Numbered from the stretch's first letter, positions 25,607-36,101 are shown. The stretch is 64,000 nucleotides of DNA from Lachnospiraceae bacterium NK3A20 (GCA_900107575.1 FNQX01000005.1:1-64000), one strand, 5' to 3'. Notes: a model not told the origin generated them from the sequence alone. A program made the numbers and translations.

Positions 25607-27859
25607 ATGATCGAGAACGAGCAGTGGAACGGCTTTGAAGGAAGGACATGGAAGCTGGAATGCAACGTCCGTGACTTCATTCAGAAGAACTACAAGCCCT
25701 ACGATGGAGATGAGAGTTTCCTGGAGGGTCCGACCGATGCGACGAACCGGCTCTGGGGCAGGCTCCAGGAGCTGCAGAAGGCGGAGAGAGACAAGGGCGG
25801 CGTCCTGGACGAGGAGACCAGTGTCGTTTCCGGACTCACCAGTTATGGCCCCGGCTATATTGATCCATCCATGAAGGACCTGGAGAAGGTCGTAGGTCTG
25901 CAGACAGACAAGCCGCTCAAGAGAGCGTTCATGCCTTACGGCGGCATCAAGATGGCTGAAGAGGCGTGCGAGATGTACGGGTATCACCCGGATCCCGAGC
26001 TCCACAAGATATTCACAGAGTACCATAAAACACACAACCAGGCGGTGTTCGACGCCTATACCCCCGAGATGAGAGCGGCGCGTCACAGCCATATTGTGAC
26101 GGGCCTTCCGGACACCTATGGCAGAGGCCGTATCGTCGGCGACTACAGAAGGGTCGCGCTCTACGGCATTGACCAGCTGATCGCCTGGAAAGAGCGCGAT
26201 AAGGAATACTGCGGCGACGGCACGATGACGGACGACATCATCCGCCAGAGAGAAGAGCTCTCCGACCAGATCCGCGCCCTCGAAGGCATGAAGGAGATGG
26301 CAAAGGCTTACGGTTACGACATTTCCCAGCCCGCCAAGAATGCGCAGGAAGCCGTACAGTGGCTGTATTTCGGATATCTTGCGGCGATCAAGACACAGAA
26401 CGGCGCGGCAATGTCCGTCGGCCGCATCTCTACTTTCCTGGATATTTACATTGAGAGAGACCTGGAGAGAGGCACCCTCACAGAGAAGGAAGCGCAGGAG
26501 CTCATTGACCACATGGTCATGAAGTTCCGCATGGTCAAGTTCGCGAGGATCAAGTCCTACAACGAACTGTTCTCCGGTGATCCCGTCTGGGCAACGCTCG
26601 AGGTAGCCGGCATGGGCGTGGACGGCAGATCCATGGTGACGAAGAACGACTTCCGTTTCCTGCATACCCTGGAGAACATGGGCCCTTCCCCGGAGCCGAA
26701 CCTTACGGTGCTCTACTCCTCGAAGCTCCCCGATGCGTTCAAGAAATACGCGGCGAAGATTTCCGTGACAACATCCTCCATCCAGTATGAGAATGACGAT
26801 GTCATGAAGCCGGTATGGGGTGATGATTACTCCATCTGCTGCTGTGTTTCCGCGACGCAGACCGGCAAGGAGATGCAGTTCTTCGGCGCGAGAGCCAACC
26901 TTGCAAAGTGCCTGCTGTATGCGATCAACGGAGGTGTGGATGAGAAGAATGGCCGTCAGGTAGGTCCGGCCTACAAACCGATCACCTCCGAGTACCTCGA
27001 CTACGATGAGGTGATGGAGAAGTTCGACCGCATGATGGACTGGCTCGCAGGTCTTTATGTGAACATCCTGAATCTCATCCAGTACATGCATGACAAGTAT
27101 TACTACGAGGCAGCGGAGATGGCGCTCATCGACACCGATGTGAGACGTACCTTCGCGACCGGCATCGCGGGTTTCTCCCACGTGATTGACTCCCTCTCCG
27201 CGATCAGGTATGCGAAGGTGAAGACGATCCGTAACGAGCAGGGCCTGGTAGTTGACTACGAGACGACGGGCGATTTCCCGAAGTACGGCAACGACGATGA
27301 CAGAGCCGATGAGATCGGCGTATGGCTCCTTAATGAGTTCATCAGCAAGGTGAAGAAACATCACACTTACCGGAATTCCGAGCCGACGACTTCGATCCTG
27401 ACGATCACTTCGAACGTGGTCTATGGAAAATACACAGGCAGCATGCCGGATGGAAGGCAGGCCTGGACACCGCTGGCACCGGGCGCGAACCCGTCCTACG
27501 GCGCGGAACAGAACGGCCTTCTCGCTTCGCTGAACTCGCTGACCAAGCTCCCGTACCACTGGGCACTGGATGGCATCTCCAATACGCAGACCATGAACCC
27601 TTCGGCTCTCGGACACGATGACGGGGAGAGAGCGGACAATCTGGTCAATGTCCTCGACGGATATTTCGACCAGGGCGCGCATCACCTGAACGTCAACGTC
27701 TTCGGCAAGGAGAAGCTCCTGGATGCGATGGATCACCCGGAGAAGCCTGAGTACGCGAACTTCACAATCCGCGTTTCCGGCTATGCGGTCAAGTTCATCT
27801 CACTGACGAGAGAGCAGCAGCTGGATGTCATCTCCAGAACCTTCCATGATCATCTTTGA
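25607..27859 (+). CDS. pflB: Formate C-acetyltransferase (pyruvate formate-lyase)
   Basis: This 750-residue glycyl-radical enzyme converts pyruvate and CoA to formate and acetyl-CoA in anaerobic cytosol. The catalytic cysteines lie in SICCCVSAT at about residues 411-413. The glycyl-radical loop RVSGYAVKF near the C-terminus places the radical Gly at about 725. The N-terminal body contains [11 protein letters not shown] and [15 protein letters not shown], as in true PflB rather than diol dehydratases. The ATG at 25607 has a near-consensus AAAGGAGG. The activase gene pflA lies downstream after a terminator and a REP-like repeat. Formate from this reaction could feed hydrogen metabolism, linking it to the hydrogenase maturation genes. 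Confidence 0.97.
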   Translation: MIENEQWNGFEGRTWKLECNVRDFIQKNYKPYDGDESFLEGPTDATNRLWGRLQELQKAERDKGGVLDEETSVVSGLTSYGPGYIDPSMKDLEKVVGLQTDKPLKRAFMPYGGIKMAEEACEMYGYHPDPELHKIFTEYHKTHNQAVFDAYTPEMRAARHSHIVTGLPDTYGRGRIVGDYRRVALYGIDQLIAWKERDKEYCGDGTMTDDIIRQREELSDQIRALEGMKEMAKAYGYDISQPAKNAQEAVQWLYFGYLAAIKTQNGAAMSVGRISTFLDIYIERDLERGTLTEKEAQELIDHMVMKFRMVKFARIKSYNELFSGDPVWATLEVAGMGVDGRSMVTKNDFRFLHTLENMGPSPEPNLTVLYSSKLPDAFKKYAAKISVTTSSIQYENDDVMKPVWGDDYSICCCVSATQTGKEMQFFGARANLAKCLLYAINGGVDEKNGRQVGPAYKPITSEYLDYDEVMEKFDRMMDWLAGLYVNILNLIQYMHDKYYYEAAEMALIDTDVRRTFATGIAGFSHVIDSLSAIRYAKVKTIRNEQGLVVDYETTGDFPKYGNDDDRADEIGVWLLNEFISKVKKHHTYRNSEPTTSILTITSNVVYGKYTGSMPDGRQAWTPLAPGANPSYGAEQNGLLASLNSLTKLPYHWALDGISNTQTMNPSALGHDDGERADNLVNVLDGYFDQGAHHLNVNVFGKEKLLDAMDHPEKPEYANFTIRVSGYAVKFISLTREQQLDVISRTFHDHL

Positions 27860-27900
27860 TCAGATGAGTCAGGGAACAGTATAATTAGATTAACAATCTG

Positions 27901-27936
27901 AGAGATCCCGCGGCAGCTGCCCCGGGATCTCTTGTT
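27901..27936 (+). terminator. Rho-independent terminator after pflB
   Basis: AGAGATCCCG (27901-27910) pairs with CGGGATCTCT (27923-27932) with extra GC pairs inside, followed by TTGTTCT. It lies 41 bases after the pflB stop. Confidence 0.8.
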
Positions 27937-27960
27937 CTATCATTAATAGTTCAGAACTCA

Positions 27961-28030
27961 AATGTTTATCTTGGTACGCCCGGAGCAGCAAGCCCTTGGG
28001 CTTTTGCTTCGGGCTGTCCTGAACAGATAC
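27961..28030 (-). repeat. REP-like hairpin repeat, copy 2
   Basis: This is the reverse complement of the element at 16146-16215, with near-identity over GTATCTGTTCAG..CAGCCCGAAGCAAAAGCCCAAGGG. AGTTCAGAACT, half of the hairpin seen at 16266 and 35910, sits just left of it. It separates pflB from pflA. Confidence 0.8.
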
Positions 28031-28064
28031 ACGATGTCTGTAATTTTATCCGAGAGGAGAATTC

Positions 28065-28889
28065 ATGAAAGGTTACATCAACTCGATTGAGAGTTTCGGC
28101 GCCGTGGACGGGCCGGGCGTGCGGTTCGTCTTCTTCCTGCAGGGCTGCAGGATGCGCTGCAAATACTGCCACAACCCGGAGACCTGGCGGCTGCCGGATG
28201 AGATGCTGCGGGATCGGGACGTTGCAGGATCGGATTCCGGGGGAGCGGCGTCTGTCCCGAAGGCGCCATGGAGAGAGGCTGCCGGTGAGAAATATGAGGT
28301 GAAGACGGCGCAGGAGGCCTTCGATCAGGCTTTCCGCTATCACGCCTACTGGAAAAACGGAGGAGGGATCACGGTGAGCGGCGGTGAGGGACTGCTGCAG
28401 ATTGACTTTGTCACGGAGCTCTTCCGGATCGCGAAGGAGCACGGTGTCCATACGGCACTCGATACCTCGGGACAGCCGTTCACCAGGAAGGAGCCGTTCT
28501 TCTCCAAATTCCGGGAGCTGATGAAGTACACGGATCTCTTCATTCTGGACATCAAGCATATCGACAGCGCCGCACACAAGTTACTGACCGGATGGGACAA
28601 TACGAATATCCTCGATCTGGCGAGCTACCTGTCGGAGCAGGGGAAGGCGATGTGGATCCGGCACGTCCTCCTGCCGGGTGTCACAACGGACGAGAAAGAG
28701 CTTAAGGATCTTCGGGCCTTCCTTGATACATTGAAGACGGTCGAGCGGGTAGAGGTCCTGCCTTATCACACGATGGGCAAGGCGAAATACGAGAAGCTGG
28801 GAATTCGTTATCCGCTGCCGGATACCGCGTCGCCCGACGCTGATGAGATCGCGAAGGCGGAGGAACTCCTTAAGGCAGGAAGGCAATGA
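28065..28889 (+). CDS. pflA: Pyruvate formate-lyase activating enzyme (radical SAM)
   Basis: This 274-residue radical SAM activase installs the glycyl radical on PflB using SAM and a [4Fe-4S] cluster. The cluster motif CRMRCKYC (CX3CX2C) is at about residues 29-36 after the family-typical GAVDGPGVRFVFFLQG. The glycine-rich TVSGGEGLLQ SAM motif follows. Compared with the usual length of about 245, it has an extra Gly/Ser/Ala-rich segment of roughly 28 residues (about 48-75) between the cluster loop and the KTAQEAF helix. GAGAGGAG supports the ATG. Confidence 0.96.
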   Translation: MKGYINSIESFGAVDGPGVRFVFFLQGCRMRCKYCHNPETWRLPDEMLRDRDVAGSDSGGAASVPKAPWREAAGEKYEVKTAQEAFDQAFRYHAYWKNGGGITVSGGEGLLQIDFVTELFRIAKEHGVHTALDTSGQPFTRKEPFFSKFRELMKYTDLFILDIKHIDSAAHKLLTGWDNTNILDLASYLSEQGKAMWIRHVLLPGVTTDEKELKDLRAFLDTLKTVERVEVLPYHTMGKAKYEKLGIRYPLPDTASPDADEIAKAEELLKAGRQ

Positions 28890-28966
28890 TGTTTATTGAC
28901 TATCTGTTCTACCAGTGCTATAACATACATGACGATTAAGAGATGTTTTCAAGGGAGGCAATCGTC

Positions 28967-30022
28967 ATGACAGCGAGAAAAGATTATTATGACGTGCTCG
29001 GTGTGAAAAAGAGCGCGACTGAGAAAGAGATCAAGGCGGCCTACCGTAAGCTCGCGAAGCAATATCATCCTGACGCGAATCCGTCGGCGGAAGCGAAGAA
29101 GAAATTCGAAGAGATCGGGGAAGCCTATGCCGTCCTCTCCGATGCGAAGAAACGGCAGCAGTACGACCAGTTCGGCTTTGCCGCGTTCGATAGCGCCGCG
29201 CAGGATGGCGGTCAGGGGTTCCATAGCTATTCGGATGGCAATGGTCACACGTACTATTACTCCGGCAGCGGTGGTCCCGATATGAGCGGAATGTTCGGAG
29301 ACCTCTTCGGCAGCATGTTCGGTGGCGCCGGAGGTTTCGGCGGGACCGGGAATGGCGGACGCAGCTTCCACTGGAGCAATACGGGTGGAAACGGCAGCGG
29401 CTTCACCGGGTTCGAAGGCTTCGGCGGAAATGGTGCTGCGGGTTTCGGCGGCAGGAATGCGGGGGGCTTCGGCAGCGCGGATGGGTATGCAGCGACCGGT
29501 GCTGACCTGTATTCGGATATCACGATCAGCTTCGACGAGGCGGCCTTCGGTGGCGACCGGGACATCAGGATCGGCACGGGCGGAGGCAGGACGCAGACGC
29601 TCAGAGTGCATATTCCGGCAGGAATTGAGGAAGGGAAGAGTATCCGCCTTCGGGGCAAAGGTCAGACTTCGCCTTCGGGCGGCCAGCCCGGAGATCTCTA
29701 TCTCAAGGTGCATATACAGCCCAGAGATGGCTTTGAGCGGAAGGGCCGGGACGTCTATGTCACGGTCCGGGTGCCGCTGGAGGCGGCAGTTCTCGGCGGG
29801 GAAGTAAAGGTAGAGACGCTCACGGGGAACGTGATGTGCCGGATTCCTGCGGGAACCCAGTCGGGCAGTAAGATCCGTCTCCGCGGCAAGGGTATCGCGG
29901 ATATGAAACAGCCCTCCATTCACGGGGATGAGTACGTTGTCGTCGAAGTTGCGATCCCCACCGATCTGTCTGAAGAAGCGCGGGAGAAATTCGAAGCCTT
30001 CCTTCGCGCCGTGAGGAAATAA
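28967..30022 (+). CDS. DnaJ-type co-chaperone without zinc fingers (CbpA-like)
   Basis: From the ATG at 28967, which follows AAGGGAGG, this is a 351-residue protein. A J domain (residues 5-70) contains the HPD motif in [12 protein letters not shown] long Gly/Phe-rich stretch (about 80-175) follows, then the two CTD substrate-binding beta domains ([16 protein letters not shown] and [19 protein letters not shown]). The four CxxCxGxG zinc repeats of true DnaJ are absent, so this resembles CbpA-type type B J-proteins that stimulate DnaK. A 24-base longer reading from 28943 would place its start before the ribosome site and is rejected. Confidence 0.93.
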   Translation: MTARKDYYDVLGVKKSATEKEIKAAYRKLAKQYHPDANPSAEAKKKFEEIGEAYAVLSDAKKRQQYDQFGFAAFDSAAQDGGQGFHSYSDGNGHTYYYSGSGGPDMSGMFGDLFGSMFGGAGGFGGTGNGGRSFHWSNTGGNGSGFTGFEGFGGNGAAGFGGRNAGGFGSADGYAATGADLYSDITISFDEAAFGGDRDIRIGTGGGRTQTLRVHIPAGIEEGKSIRLRGKGQTSPSGGQPGDLYLKVHIQPRDGFERKGRDVYVTVRVPLEAAVLGGEVKVETLTGNVMCRIPAGTQSGSKIRLRGKGIADMKQPSIHGDEYVVVEVAIPTDLSEEAREKFEAFLRAVRK

Positions 30023-30165
30023 GCTGACGGTAGAGTATTATCCTTGGGCGAAAAGCTCCAAATCCATTCTCCTTCCCAAAAGGGTTGGTGGTATGATCAG
30101 TGTACGGCTGGAACCGAATGAGACGAGGTTTCTCAGCCTGCAGACGCATGAAGGAGAGGTTAACG

Positions 30166-30480
30166 ATGATCATCAAAGGATTTAAAATGAAGCTGCACCC
30201 CGGCATGGAGAAGGAGTATGAGAAGAGACACAATGAACTCTGGCCGGAGATGAAAGAGTCCATTCACAAGTTTGGCGGACACAATTACACGATCTTCCTG
30301 GATGAGGAAACACTGACGCTGTTCGGCAGCATTGAGATCGAAGACGAAGAGCTCTGGAAGAAACAGGCAGACGACCCGATCAATCGCAAGTGGTGGGACT
30401 ATATGGCTCCTGTCATGGAGACCAATCCCGACAACAGCCCGGTTTCTACCGATCTGCACAGAGTGTTCCACCTGGACTGA
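30166..30480 (+). CDS. rhaM: L-rhamnose mutarotase
   Basis: This 104-residue RhaM-family protein interconverts alpha- and beta-L-rhamnose in the cytosol. Tyr18 and His22 in EYEKRHNELWPEM sit where the E. coli enzyme has its catalytic residues. NYTIFLD, YMAPVMETNPDNSPVS and the ending LHRVFHLD are family signatures. AAGGAGAGG ends 6 bases before the ATG at 30166; the longer reading from 30100 is rejected. It is a single gene with its own terminator at 30610. It suggests rhamnose use, but no other rhamnose genes are in the window. Confidence 0.95.
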   Translation: MIIKGFKMKLHPGMEKEYEKRHNELWPEMKESIHKFGGHNYTIFLDEETLTLFGSIEIEDEELWKKQADDPINRKWWDYMAPVMETNPDNSPVSTDLHRVFHLD

Positions 30481-30609
30481 GATACTCCCACAGGATCAGA
30501 ACAAGCCAGGTCTTTAGCCTGTCCCGTGTACCACAGGTCAAGCGAAAATAAATGTACAGATTTCCATTTCCATGCCATCAGATTGACCGTACTGATCGGA
30601 GATAACACG

Positions 30610-30642
30610 AACGCCGCACCCATGCAGGGTGCGGCGTTTTCT
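30610..30642 (+). terminator. Rho-independent terminator after rhaM
   Basis: Perfect 12-bp arms AACGCCGCACCC (30610-30621) and GGGTGCGGCGTT (30627-30638) enclose a 5-base loop and are followed by TTCT. It separates rhaM from the convergent transporter gene. Confidence 0.88.
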
Positions 30643-30673
30643 CGGATTCAGATATTGTACGGTGTCTTATGTT

Positions 30674-31942
30674 CTAATGCCAGAAGCTCCAGATGAAGAG
30701 GTAGCCGACGGTGACGGCGGTCAGTGTGAACGGGATGCCGATCCTGCAGAAATCTTTCATGGAGACGTCATGCCCTTCCCTGAAGAGGATGCCGATGGCG
30801 GTGATGTTGGCACTGGCACCGATGGGAGTGAGGTTCCCGCCTAGGGTTGCGCCGGAGAGAAGACCGAAATAGAGGAGTCCGGGCTCTATGCCAAGGAGCG
30901 CCGCAACACTCTGTACGACAGGCAGCATTGTCGCGACATAAGGGATATTGTCAATGAAAGCGGAAATGATTACAGAACCCCACACGATGATCGTATAGAG
31001 CAGGAAGATGTTACTGCCGCCGACCTTGCTGATCCAGCCCGCCACGTCATCAATGATGCCGACGTATTTCACGCCGCCGATGACGACAAAGAGACCCATC
31101 AGAAGGAAAATTGTGTTGAAGTCAATGCCCTTCACGGCACGCTTCATCCCCTCAAAGCTCTGCGTATGAAGCCTGTCGTAGAGGATGGAGATGACGGCGA
31201 GGACGCAGCAGATGAGACCGTTGGTCACGTCCGGTTTATTGGGAATGAAGGAAGCGATGATGAGGAACACGACGACGGCCGCCAGCATCACGGTGGGGAA
31301 ATAGTTGGTCACAGTCGTGTATTCATCCGCGGATACAGGGTGTTTCTGATCGCGGAAGAGGATCATCATGACAGGCACGGTCGCGAGCGCGCCGAGTTCC
31401 ACGGCCCAGAAAATGCCAGGCCTGCCGTTCATGAAGAAGAAACTGGTGAAGTCCATGTGCGCATAGGCGCCGAGCATGATGGAGGTCGTGTCGCCGACGA
31501 GCGTTGCAGCACCCTGCAGGTTGGAGGATACCGCGATCGCGATGATCATGCCGACAGGATTGATCTTCAGCTTCTTGCAGACCGCGAGGCCGACCGGCGC
31601 CACCATGAGGACGGTGGCCACGTTGTCAATGAAGGCGGAGATCGCGCCGGAGAAGAGCGACATGAAGATCGTGACCCACATCACGTTCTTCGCCTTGTCC
31701 AGGAGAAAATCCGCGATGAGATTCGGCATCTTCGATTCGATGAAGAAATCGACGACCACCATGGTGCCTGTGATCATCAGGATGACATTCCAGTCAATCG
31801 CCGTGAAGATGCTGCCAAAGGGCAGGATGCCGGCCACAACGAAGATGACCGCGGTGATGACGGCGATGTAGGTGCGCCACTTCGGGCGGATAATCATGAT
31901 GGTATACATGGCCACGAAGAGGATGATGGCTGCTGTTTTCAT
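30674..31942 (-). CDS. ArsB/NhaD-family (ion transporter superfamily) permease
   Basis: This 422-residue membrane protein has about eleven transmembrane segments. The repeated signature ISAFIDNVATVLMVAPVG in the first half and ISAFIDNIPYVATMLPVV in the second marks the ArsB/NhaD/SLC13-like fold with its two inverted hairpins. The ending GGNLTPIGASANITAIGI is also typical. The ion carried (Na+/H+, arsenite or a dicarboxylate) cannot be told from sequence, and no ars genes are nearby. AAAGGAG precedes its start in the minus-strand reading. Confidence 0.9.
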   Translation of the reverse strand: MKTAAIILFVAMYTIMIIRPKWRTYIAVITAVIFVVAGILPFGSIFTAIDWNVILMITGTMVVVDFFIESKMPNLIADFLLDKAKNVMWVTIFMSLFSGAISAFIDNVATVLMVAPVGLAVCKKLKINPVGMIIAIAVSSNLQGAATLVGDTTSIMLGAYAHMDFTSFFFMNGRPGIFWAVELGALATVPVMMILFRDQKHPVSADEYTTVTNYFPTVMLAAVVVFLIIASFIPNKPDVTNGLICCVLAVISILYDRLHTQSFEGMKRAVKGIDFNTIFLLMGLFVVIGGVKYVGIIDDVAGWISKVGGSNIFLLYTIIVWGSVIISAFIDNIPYVATMLPVVQSVAALLGIEPGLLYFGLLSGATLGGNLTPIGASANITAIGILFREGHDVSMKDFCRIGIPFTLTAVTVGYLFIWSFWH

Positions 31943-32104
31943 TAATACATAACTCCTTTATGATCAGGTATCGCAAAAGCGCGAAAAAACAAAGCTTATT
32001 ATATATAGTTTATCAGCGAATTTCCACCAATGGTATGTTAGAATGTCGGACATATCCCAATATAACAATGATCTCTGAACGCAGAACGCAGGCGGATTTT
32101 TGAT

Positions 32105-32857
32105 ATGAACAGACCACTGTCAGCGCTGAAAGCGTGTTTTCCATCCACCATACCGGTGCTCGCCGGATATGTTTTCCTCGGCATCACCTACGGAATCCTC
32201 ATGGTCACGAACGGCTTCCCCTTCTGGCTGCCGATCCTGACGGCGGCCCTCGTCTACACGGGCTCGATGGAGTTTCTCTTAACGGCGATCCTACTCTCAT
32301 CCTTCAATCCCGTGTCGGCATTCGTTACGGCATTCATGGTCGGCGCGCGTCACCTGTTCTACGGCCTCTCCATGCTGGGCAAATATCAGAATACCGGATG
32401 GAAGAAGTTCTACCTCATCTATACGACGAGCGATGAGACGTTCGCGATCAACTATGCGGCAGAGGTGCCAAAGGGCGTGGACAGGAGCTGGTACTATTTC
32501 TTCGTCTCCCTCCTCGATCAGTGCTACTGGATCTTCGGTGCGGCGCTCGGCAGCATCTTCGGCTCCCTTCTGACCTTCAACACGGAGGGCCTCGACTTCG
32601 TCATGACCGCCATGTTCACTGTGATCTTCCTCAATCAGTGGATGAAGGATTCCGGGAGCGGACTCGGGTCGCTGAGGAGCCATGTCAGTGAATTCATCGG
32701 CATCGCCGCGTCGGTCGGCTCTCTTTTCGTTTTCGGTCCCGACAATTTCATTATCCCCGCGATGATCTTGATCCTTCTCCTGCTCGCCCTGTTCCAGAAG
32801 AAGCTCACCGCGTGGAACGAGGAGCCGGCAGCTGCGCCGGGAGAGGAGAGAAGTTGA
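32105..32857 (+). CDS. azlC: AzlC-family branched-chain amino acid exporter, large subunit
   Basis: This 250-residue membrane protein has the family start LKACFPSTIPVLAGYVFLGITYGILM and the block TGSMEFLLTAILL...NPVSAFVTAFMVGARHLFYGL. TTSDETFAINY is the typical AzlC loop. With AzlD it forms an exporter of branched-chain amino acids and analogues. The gene overlaps the next by translational coupling. It is an ordinary pair with no linked regulator visible. Confidence 0.94.
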   Translation: MNRPLSALKACFPSTIPVLAGYVFLGITYGILMVTNGFPFWLPILTAALVYTGSMEFLLTAILLSSFNPVSAFVTAFMVGARHLFYGLSMLGKYQNTGWKKFYLIYTTSDETFAINYAAEVPKGVDRSWYYFFVSLLDQCYWIFGAALGSIFGSLLTFNTEGLDFVMTAMFTVIFLNQWMKDSGSGLGSLRSHVSEFIGIAASVGSLFVFGPDNFIIPAMILILLLLALFQKKLTAWNEEPAAAPGEERS

Positions 32858-33213
32858 ATCCACTGAGTAGAATGTCCGATATCCAGATCATGATCACGAT
32901 TCTGTGCGCGCTCGGCGCGACGGTGATCACAAGGTTTCTCCCTTATATCCTGTTCCCGGAGGGCTGCGCGGTGCCGAAATTCGTTCAGTACCTCGGAAGG
33001 TTTCTCGCGCCCGCGGTGTTCGGTCTCCTCGTCGTCCACTGCCTGCGAAATGTCGACCTTGTGACTGCTTTCGCGGCGGGCGGGAGCCACGGCATCCCGG
33101 AAATTGCTGCATTGCTCGTCGTGACCGTGAGTTTCATCTGGAAACGCAGCATGATGCTGTCGATGGCAGCAGGCACCGTGCTGTATATGTTCCTCGTGCA
33201 GGTGGTATTCTGA
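32854..33213 (+). CDS. azlD: AzlD-family branched-chain amino acid exporter, small subunit
   Basis: This membrane protein of about 119 residues has four transmembrane helices, with TRFLPYILFPEG near the N-terminus as in AzlD. I place the start at the TTG at 32854, which overlaps the azlC stop and follows GAGAGGAG by 5 bases. An ATG at 32872 is the alternative and would shorten it by six residues. It functions with AzlC. Confidence 0.92.
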   Translation: MNPLSRMSDIQIMITILCALGATVITRFLPYILFPEGCAVPKFVQYLGRFLAPAVFGLLVVHCLRNVDLVTAFAAGGSHGIPEIAALLVVTVSFIWKRSMMLSMAAGTVLYMFLVQVVF

Positions 33214-33289
33214 AGATATCCTTGCGCCTGCCCTTTACACGCATGGTATGATAGATTGCCAGGGATAATATATAGAAGAGAGGTGCAAC

Positions 33290-33529
33290 ATGGACCAACC
33301 CAGCGAATATTTGTTAGTCAGGAATACGACGAAGGCGGAGAGAATGCAGATCGTCGAGGAAGCGCTCGGCGTGACGGACGGCCAGTGCGACGGCTGTATG
33401 CAGGGAATCCTCCGAATGTACGATCCCTATATCAACGGCGAGAAGGAGCTCTCTGAGTGTAACGCCTCATTCCACAGGGGATATGAGGTGGGACACGACG
33501 AGGAGGATAAGGGCAGCTGTGCTGAATAG
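33290..33529 (+). CDS. Small cysteine-containing hypothetical protein
   Basis: This is a 79-residue acidic cytoplasmic protein with no known family. It contains a CDGCMQG pair (about residues 33-39), a third Cys at about 57 and a fourth near the C-terminus in KGSCAE, which could bind a metal or act in redox. GAGAGGTG precedes the ATG with good spacing. It lies between azlD and the HelD-type helicase, 27 bases before the latter, so co-transcription is likely. Coding status rests on the ribosome site and compact spacing. Confidence 0.7.
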   Translation: MDQPSEYLLVRNTTKAERMQIVEEALGVTDGQCDGCMQGILRMYDPYINGEKELSECNASFHRGYEVGHDEEDKGSCAE

Positions 33530-33556
33530 ATAATAACACATGATTGAGGTACCACG

Positions 33557-35659
33557 ATGAACAGCGATCACAACGAAGATAAATTCCAATACATGGACCG
33601 CGAGGAGTTCCGGCGGGAGCAGGAGCACCTGTCGGATGTTTATGTCCAGCTGCAGGAGAAAAAGGCAGCCGCGAAAAAGCGCATCGAAGAGCTCTCCGCG
33701 CAGGTTGCAGATGAGAAGAAGGTTATGCGCGACGACTACACGATCAACTTCGCGACCGACGATGATACGATTGAGACCTGGGGCGAGCTGGAGGTCATGA
33801 ACCACAACATCGACCGCGCCAATATCGAGGCCGACGCCGCTGGAGACAAGATCCGTAAGCTGAATAAGCTCCTGGAGACGCCGTATTTCGCAAGGGTTCG
33901 CCTGCAGTTTTCCCCCGAAGAGGAGCCGGAAGACTACGATATCGGAATCGCCGGAATGGAGAAGGACGGCTACGACCAGCTGATCATCGACTGGAGAAGT
34001 CCCATCGCGGAGACGTATTACAACCAGGACAACGGCAAGACCTTCTATACGGTGAACGGGAACCGGGTGGATGTCGACCTTTTGCTGCGCAGGCAGTTCG
34101 ATCTGCACGAAGATCAGCTGAACAGCTATTTCGACACGACGCTCGCAATCCAGGATCCGATGCTGTTACAGTCTCTCGCGAAGAGAAGGAATGACAGGAT
34201 GCAGGCGATCACGGTCACGATCCAGAAGGAGCAGAATGAGCTCATCCGTTACAGCGACGTGCCGGTTCTCCTTGTGAACGGCATTGCGGGATCTGGCAAG
34301 ACTTCGGTGCTGCTGCAGAGGATCGCTTACCTGTTCTATCAGAAGAGACAGTCTCTGGATCCGCAGAATGTCTACCTGCTGACGCTGAACCCGGTGTTCG
34401 GCAAATACATCTCCAACGTCCTCCCGGAGATGGGAGAGAGGAATCCCGTCACACTGACCTGGGCGGATTTCCTCGACATGGTTGAGGTCCCGGGCAAACA
34501 TGATCCCGGGTACGAGACGACAAGAGAGACGCTGGAGAAGATAGACGCACTCCTGCCCTCGTTCCAGCTCGAGAAGGAAGATTTCAACACGGTCTGGCAG
34601 GGCGATATGAAAGTCCTCACACCGGAGCAGATCGCGCGGACGATCGCACAGTACCCGGACATCCCGACCAGCGTTCGCCTCATCCAGGTGACGGTCGACG
34701 CGCTCATTGACAAGGCGAAGTTCGTTCTCAAGACCAAAGAGGACAATATCAGGGAAAATGAGGGTGCAGGCCTGCCGGATCTTTCGAAGGAAGACCGGCT
34801 GGAGAGTGCGAGAACGCAGTCGAAATTCGGCGGTGCCTACCAGATGATCGAGAAGTGCGGCTGGCTCAACATCGAGCGAATCGGCACGCGCCTCCTCAGC
34901 AAAGACAGGCTCACGAGTGTTGAGTGGTACTATCTCAAGATGGCGCTGACCGGAGAGTGTGAGAGAAGCGCACAGTACGTCATGATCGACGAGGTGCAGG
35001 ACTACACGCTGGCGCAGCTCATGGTGCTGGAGAGATATTTCACGAATGCAAGGTTCATGCTGCTCGGCGATGAGTTCCAGGCGATCCATGAGGGGAGAGT
35101 GAAGTTCTCCGAGATCCATGATTTCTTCGATGCGAAGAAGAAAAGGGTGACGGAGCTTCCCCTGATGACCAGCTACCGCTCCTCACCGGAGATCACTGAG
35201 CTGTTCACATCCCTCCTGCCGAAGGAGAGATCGGTACTGACGAGCTCCGTGCAGCGGCCCGGCGTCGTACCCGTGATCGAGGCGGCAGATTCCAGAGAGG
35301 CGTACACCGAGAAGCTGCGGGCAGCCGTTACGGCAGCGAAGAAAGAGAACGGCCTTACCGCTATCGTCTGCGCGGGCAGACCTTCCATCGACCGCGTGAC
35401 ATCGCTTCTGGGAGAAGACGCACCGAAGGTACTGCGCGTGGATGAGGCACTGCCGAAAGAGGGCGCATTCATCATCGACCTCGGCCTTGTCAAGGGCCTT
35501 GAATTCGACGGCGTCATCATCCCGGACGCGGATGAGAAGAACTATCCTGATACAGAACTTTCCAGGCACAGACTCTATACCGCGGAGTCCCGTGCGACGC
35601 AGCGGCTCACCATCCTCGCGGAGGGGGAACTCACGCCGCTGGTACCGGCCAACACCTGA
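33557..35659 (+). CDS. HelD-type superfamily 1 helicase (RNA polymerase recycling ATPase)
   Basis: This 700-residue protein of the HelD family uses ATP to free stalled RNA polymerase. The N-terminal long coiled-coil arm (residues 1-110) is followed by the hallmark LIIDWRSPIAETYY. Walker A is GIAGSGKTSVLLQRIAYLF (about residue 240). The DEVQDYTLAQ Walker B and the late TSYRSSPEITELF plus LVKGLEFDGVII motifs complete the UvrD-type core. The C-terminal helicase motif region (YTAESRATQRL) is intact. It is slightly shorter than the 770-residue Bacillus HelD. Confidence 0.93.
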   Translation: MNSDHNEDKFQYMDREEFRREQEHLSDVYVQLQEKKAAAKKRIEELSAQVADEKKVMRDDYTINFATDDDTIETWGELEVMNHNIDRANIEADAAGDKIRKLNKLLETPYFARVRLQFSPEEEPEDYDIGIAGMEKDGYDQLIIDWRSPIAETYYNQDNGKTFYTVNGNRVDVDLLLRRQFDLHEDQLNSYFDTTLAIQDPMLLQSLAKRRNDRMQAITVTIQKEQNELIRYSDVPVLLVNGIAGSGKTSVLLQRIAYLFYQKRQSLDPQNVYLLTLNPVFGKYISNVLPEMGERNPVTLTWADFLDMVEVPGKHDPGYETTRETLEKIDALLPSFQLEKEDFNTVWQGDMKVLTPEQIARTIAQYPDIPTSVRLIQVTVDALIDKAKFVLKTKEDNIRENEGAGLPDLSKEDRLESARTQSKFGGAYQMIEKCGWLNIERIGTRLLSKDRLTSVEWYYLKMALTGECERSAQYVMIDEVQDYTLAQLMVLERYFTNARFMLLGDEFQAIHEGRVKFSEIHDFFDAKKKRVTELPLMTSYRSSPEITELFTSLLPKERSVLTSSVQRPGVVPVIEAADSREAYTEKLRAAVTAAKKENGLTAIVCAGRPSIDRVTSLLGEDAPKVLRVDEALPKEGAFIIDLGLVKGLEFDGVIIPDADEKNYPDTELSRHRLYTAESRATQRLTILAEGELTPLVPANT

Positions 35660-35909
35660 CGGGGTATCAATTCAGTCATATTTACCTGAGTATACCCGGA
35701 GTAGCAGGCGTTCCGAACGGTTCTGATCATGCACAGTAAGATCAACAATACCGGACAATGGGAAATCTGAGAATAATAAAGGCAGCAAAGCGGCTGATCT
35801 TATGCTTGCAACGGCTCCGACTCTGCGTTATATTTTTCAGGTGTTTTTTGTGAAACTTTGTATCTGTGTATACAAAAACAACGGGGAACATATTATACTG
35901 TACCCATGC

Positions 35910-35944
35910 GTAACAGTTCAGAAGTATTGGTTCTGAACTGTTAC
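35910..35944. repeat. Perfect 14-bp inverted repeat (dispersed TAACAGTTCAGAA hairpin)
   Basis: GTAACAGTTCAGAA (35910-35923), loop GTATTGG, TTCTGAACTGTTAC (35931-35944) is a perfect stem. CATG flanks it on both sides. The same core recurs imperfectly at 16266-16296 and at about 27945, next to REP-like copies, so it belongs to a dispersed repeat set. Confidence 0.8.
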
Positions 35945-36101
35945 ACTCATGCAAGCTACGACATGGGTCAGCAGGAGAAGATACCGGAAAGTGCAGCAAG
36001 ATGAGATTCCGAGCAGTGCCGCTCCTGCGAAATGCCAGAGGACGCAAGAGATCCTTCCGGCAGATGGCAGTGGCAGCTGTTAAAGAGGATATTGGGATAG
36101 C

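Noticed and set aside
25547-27736. Open frame of 729 codons on the minus strand opposite pflB
   Set aside because: It is a shadow of the GC-rich pflB coding strand, has no ribosome site or recognisable domain, and the plus-strand gene is certain.
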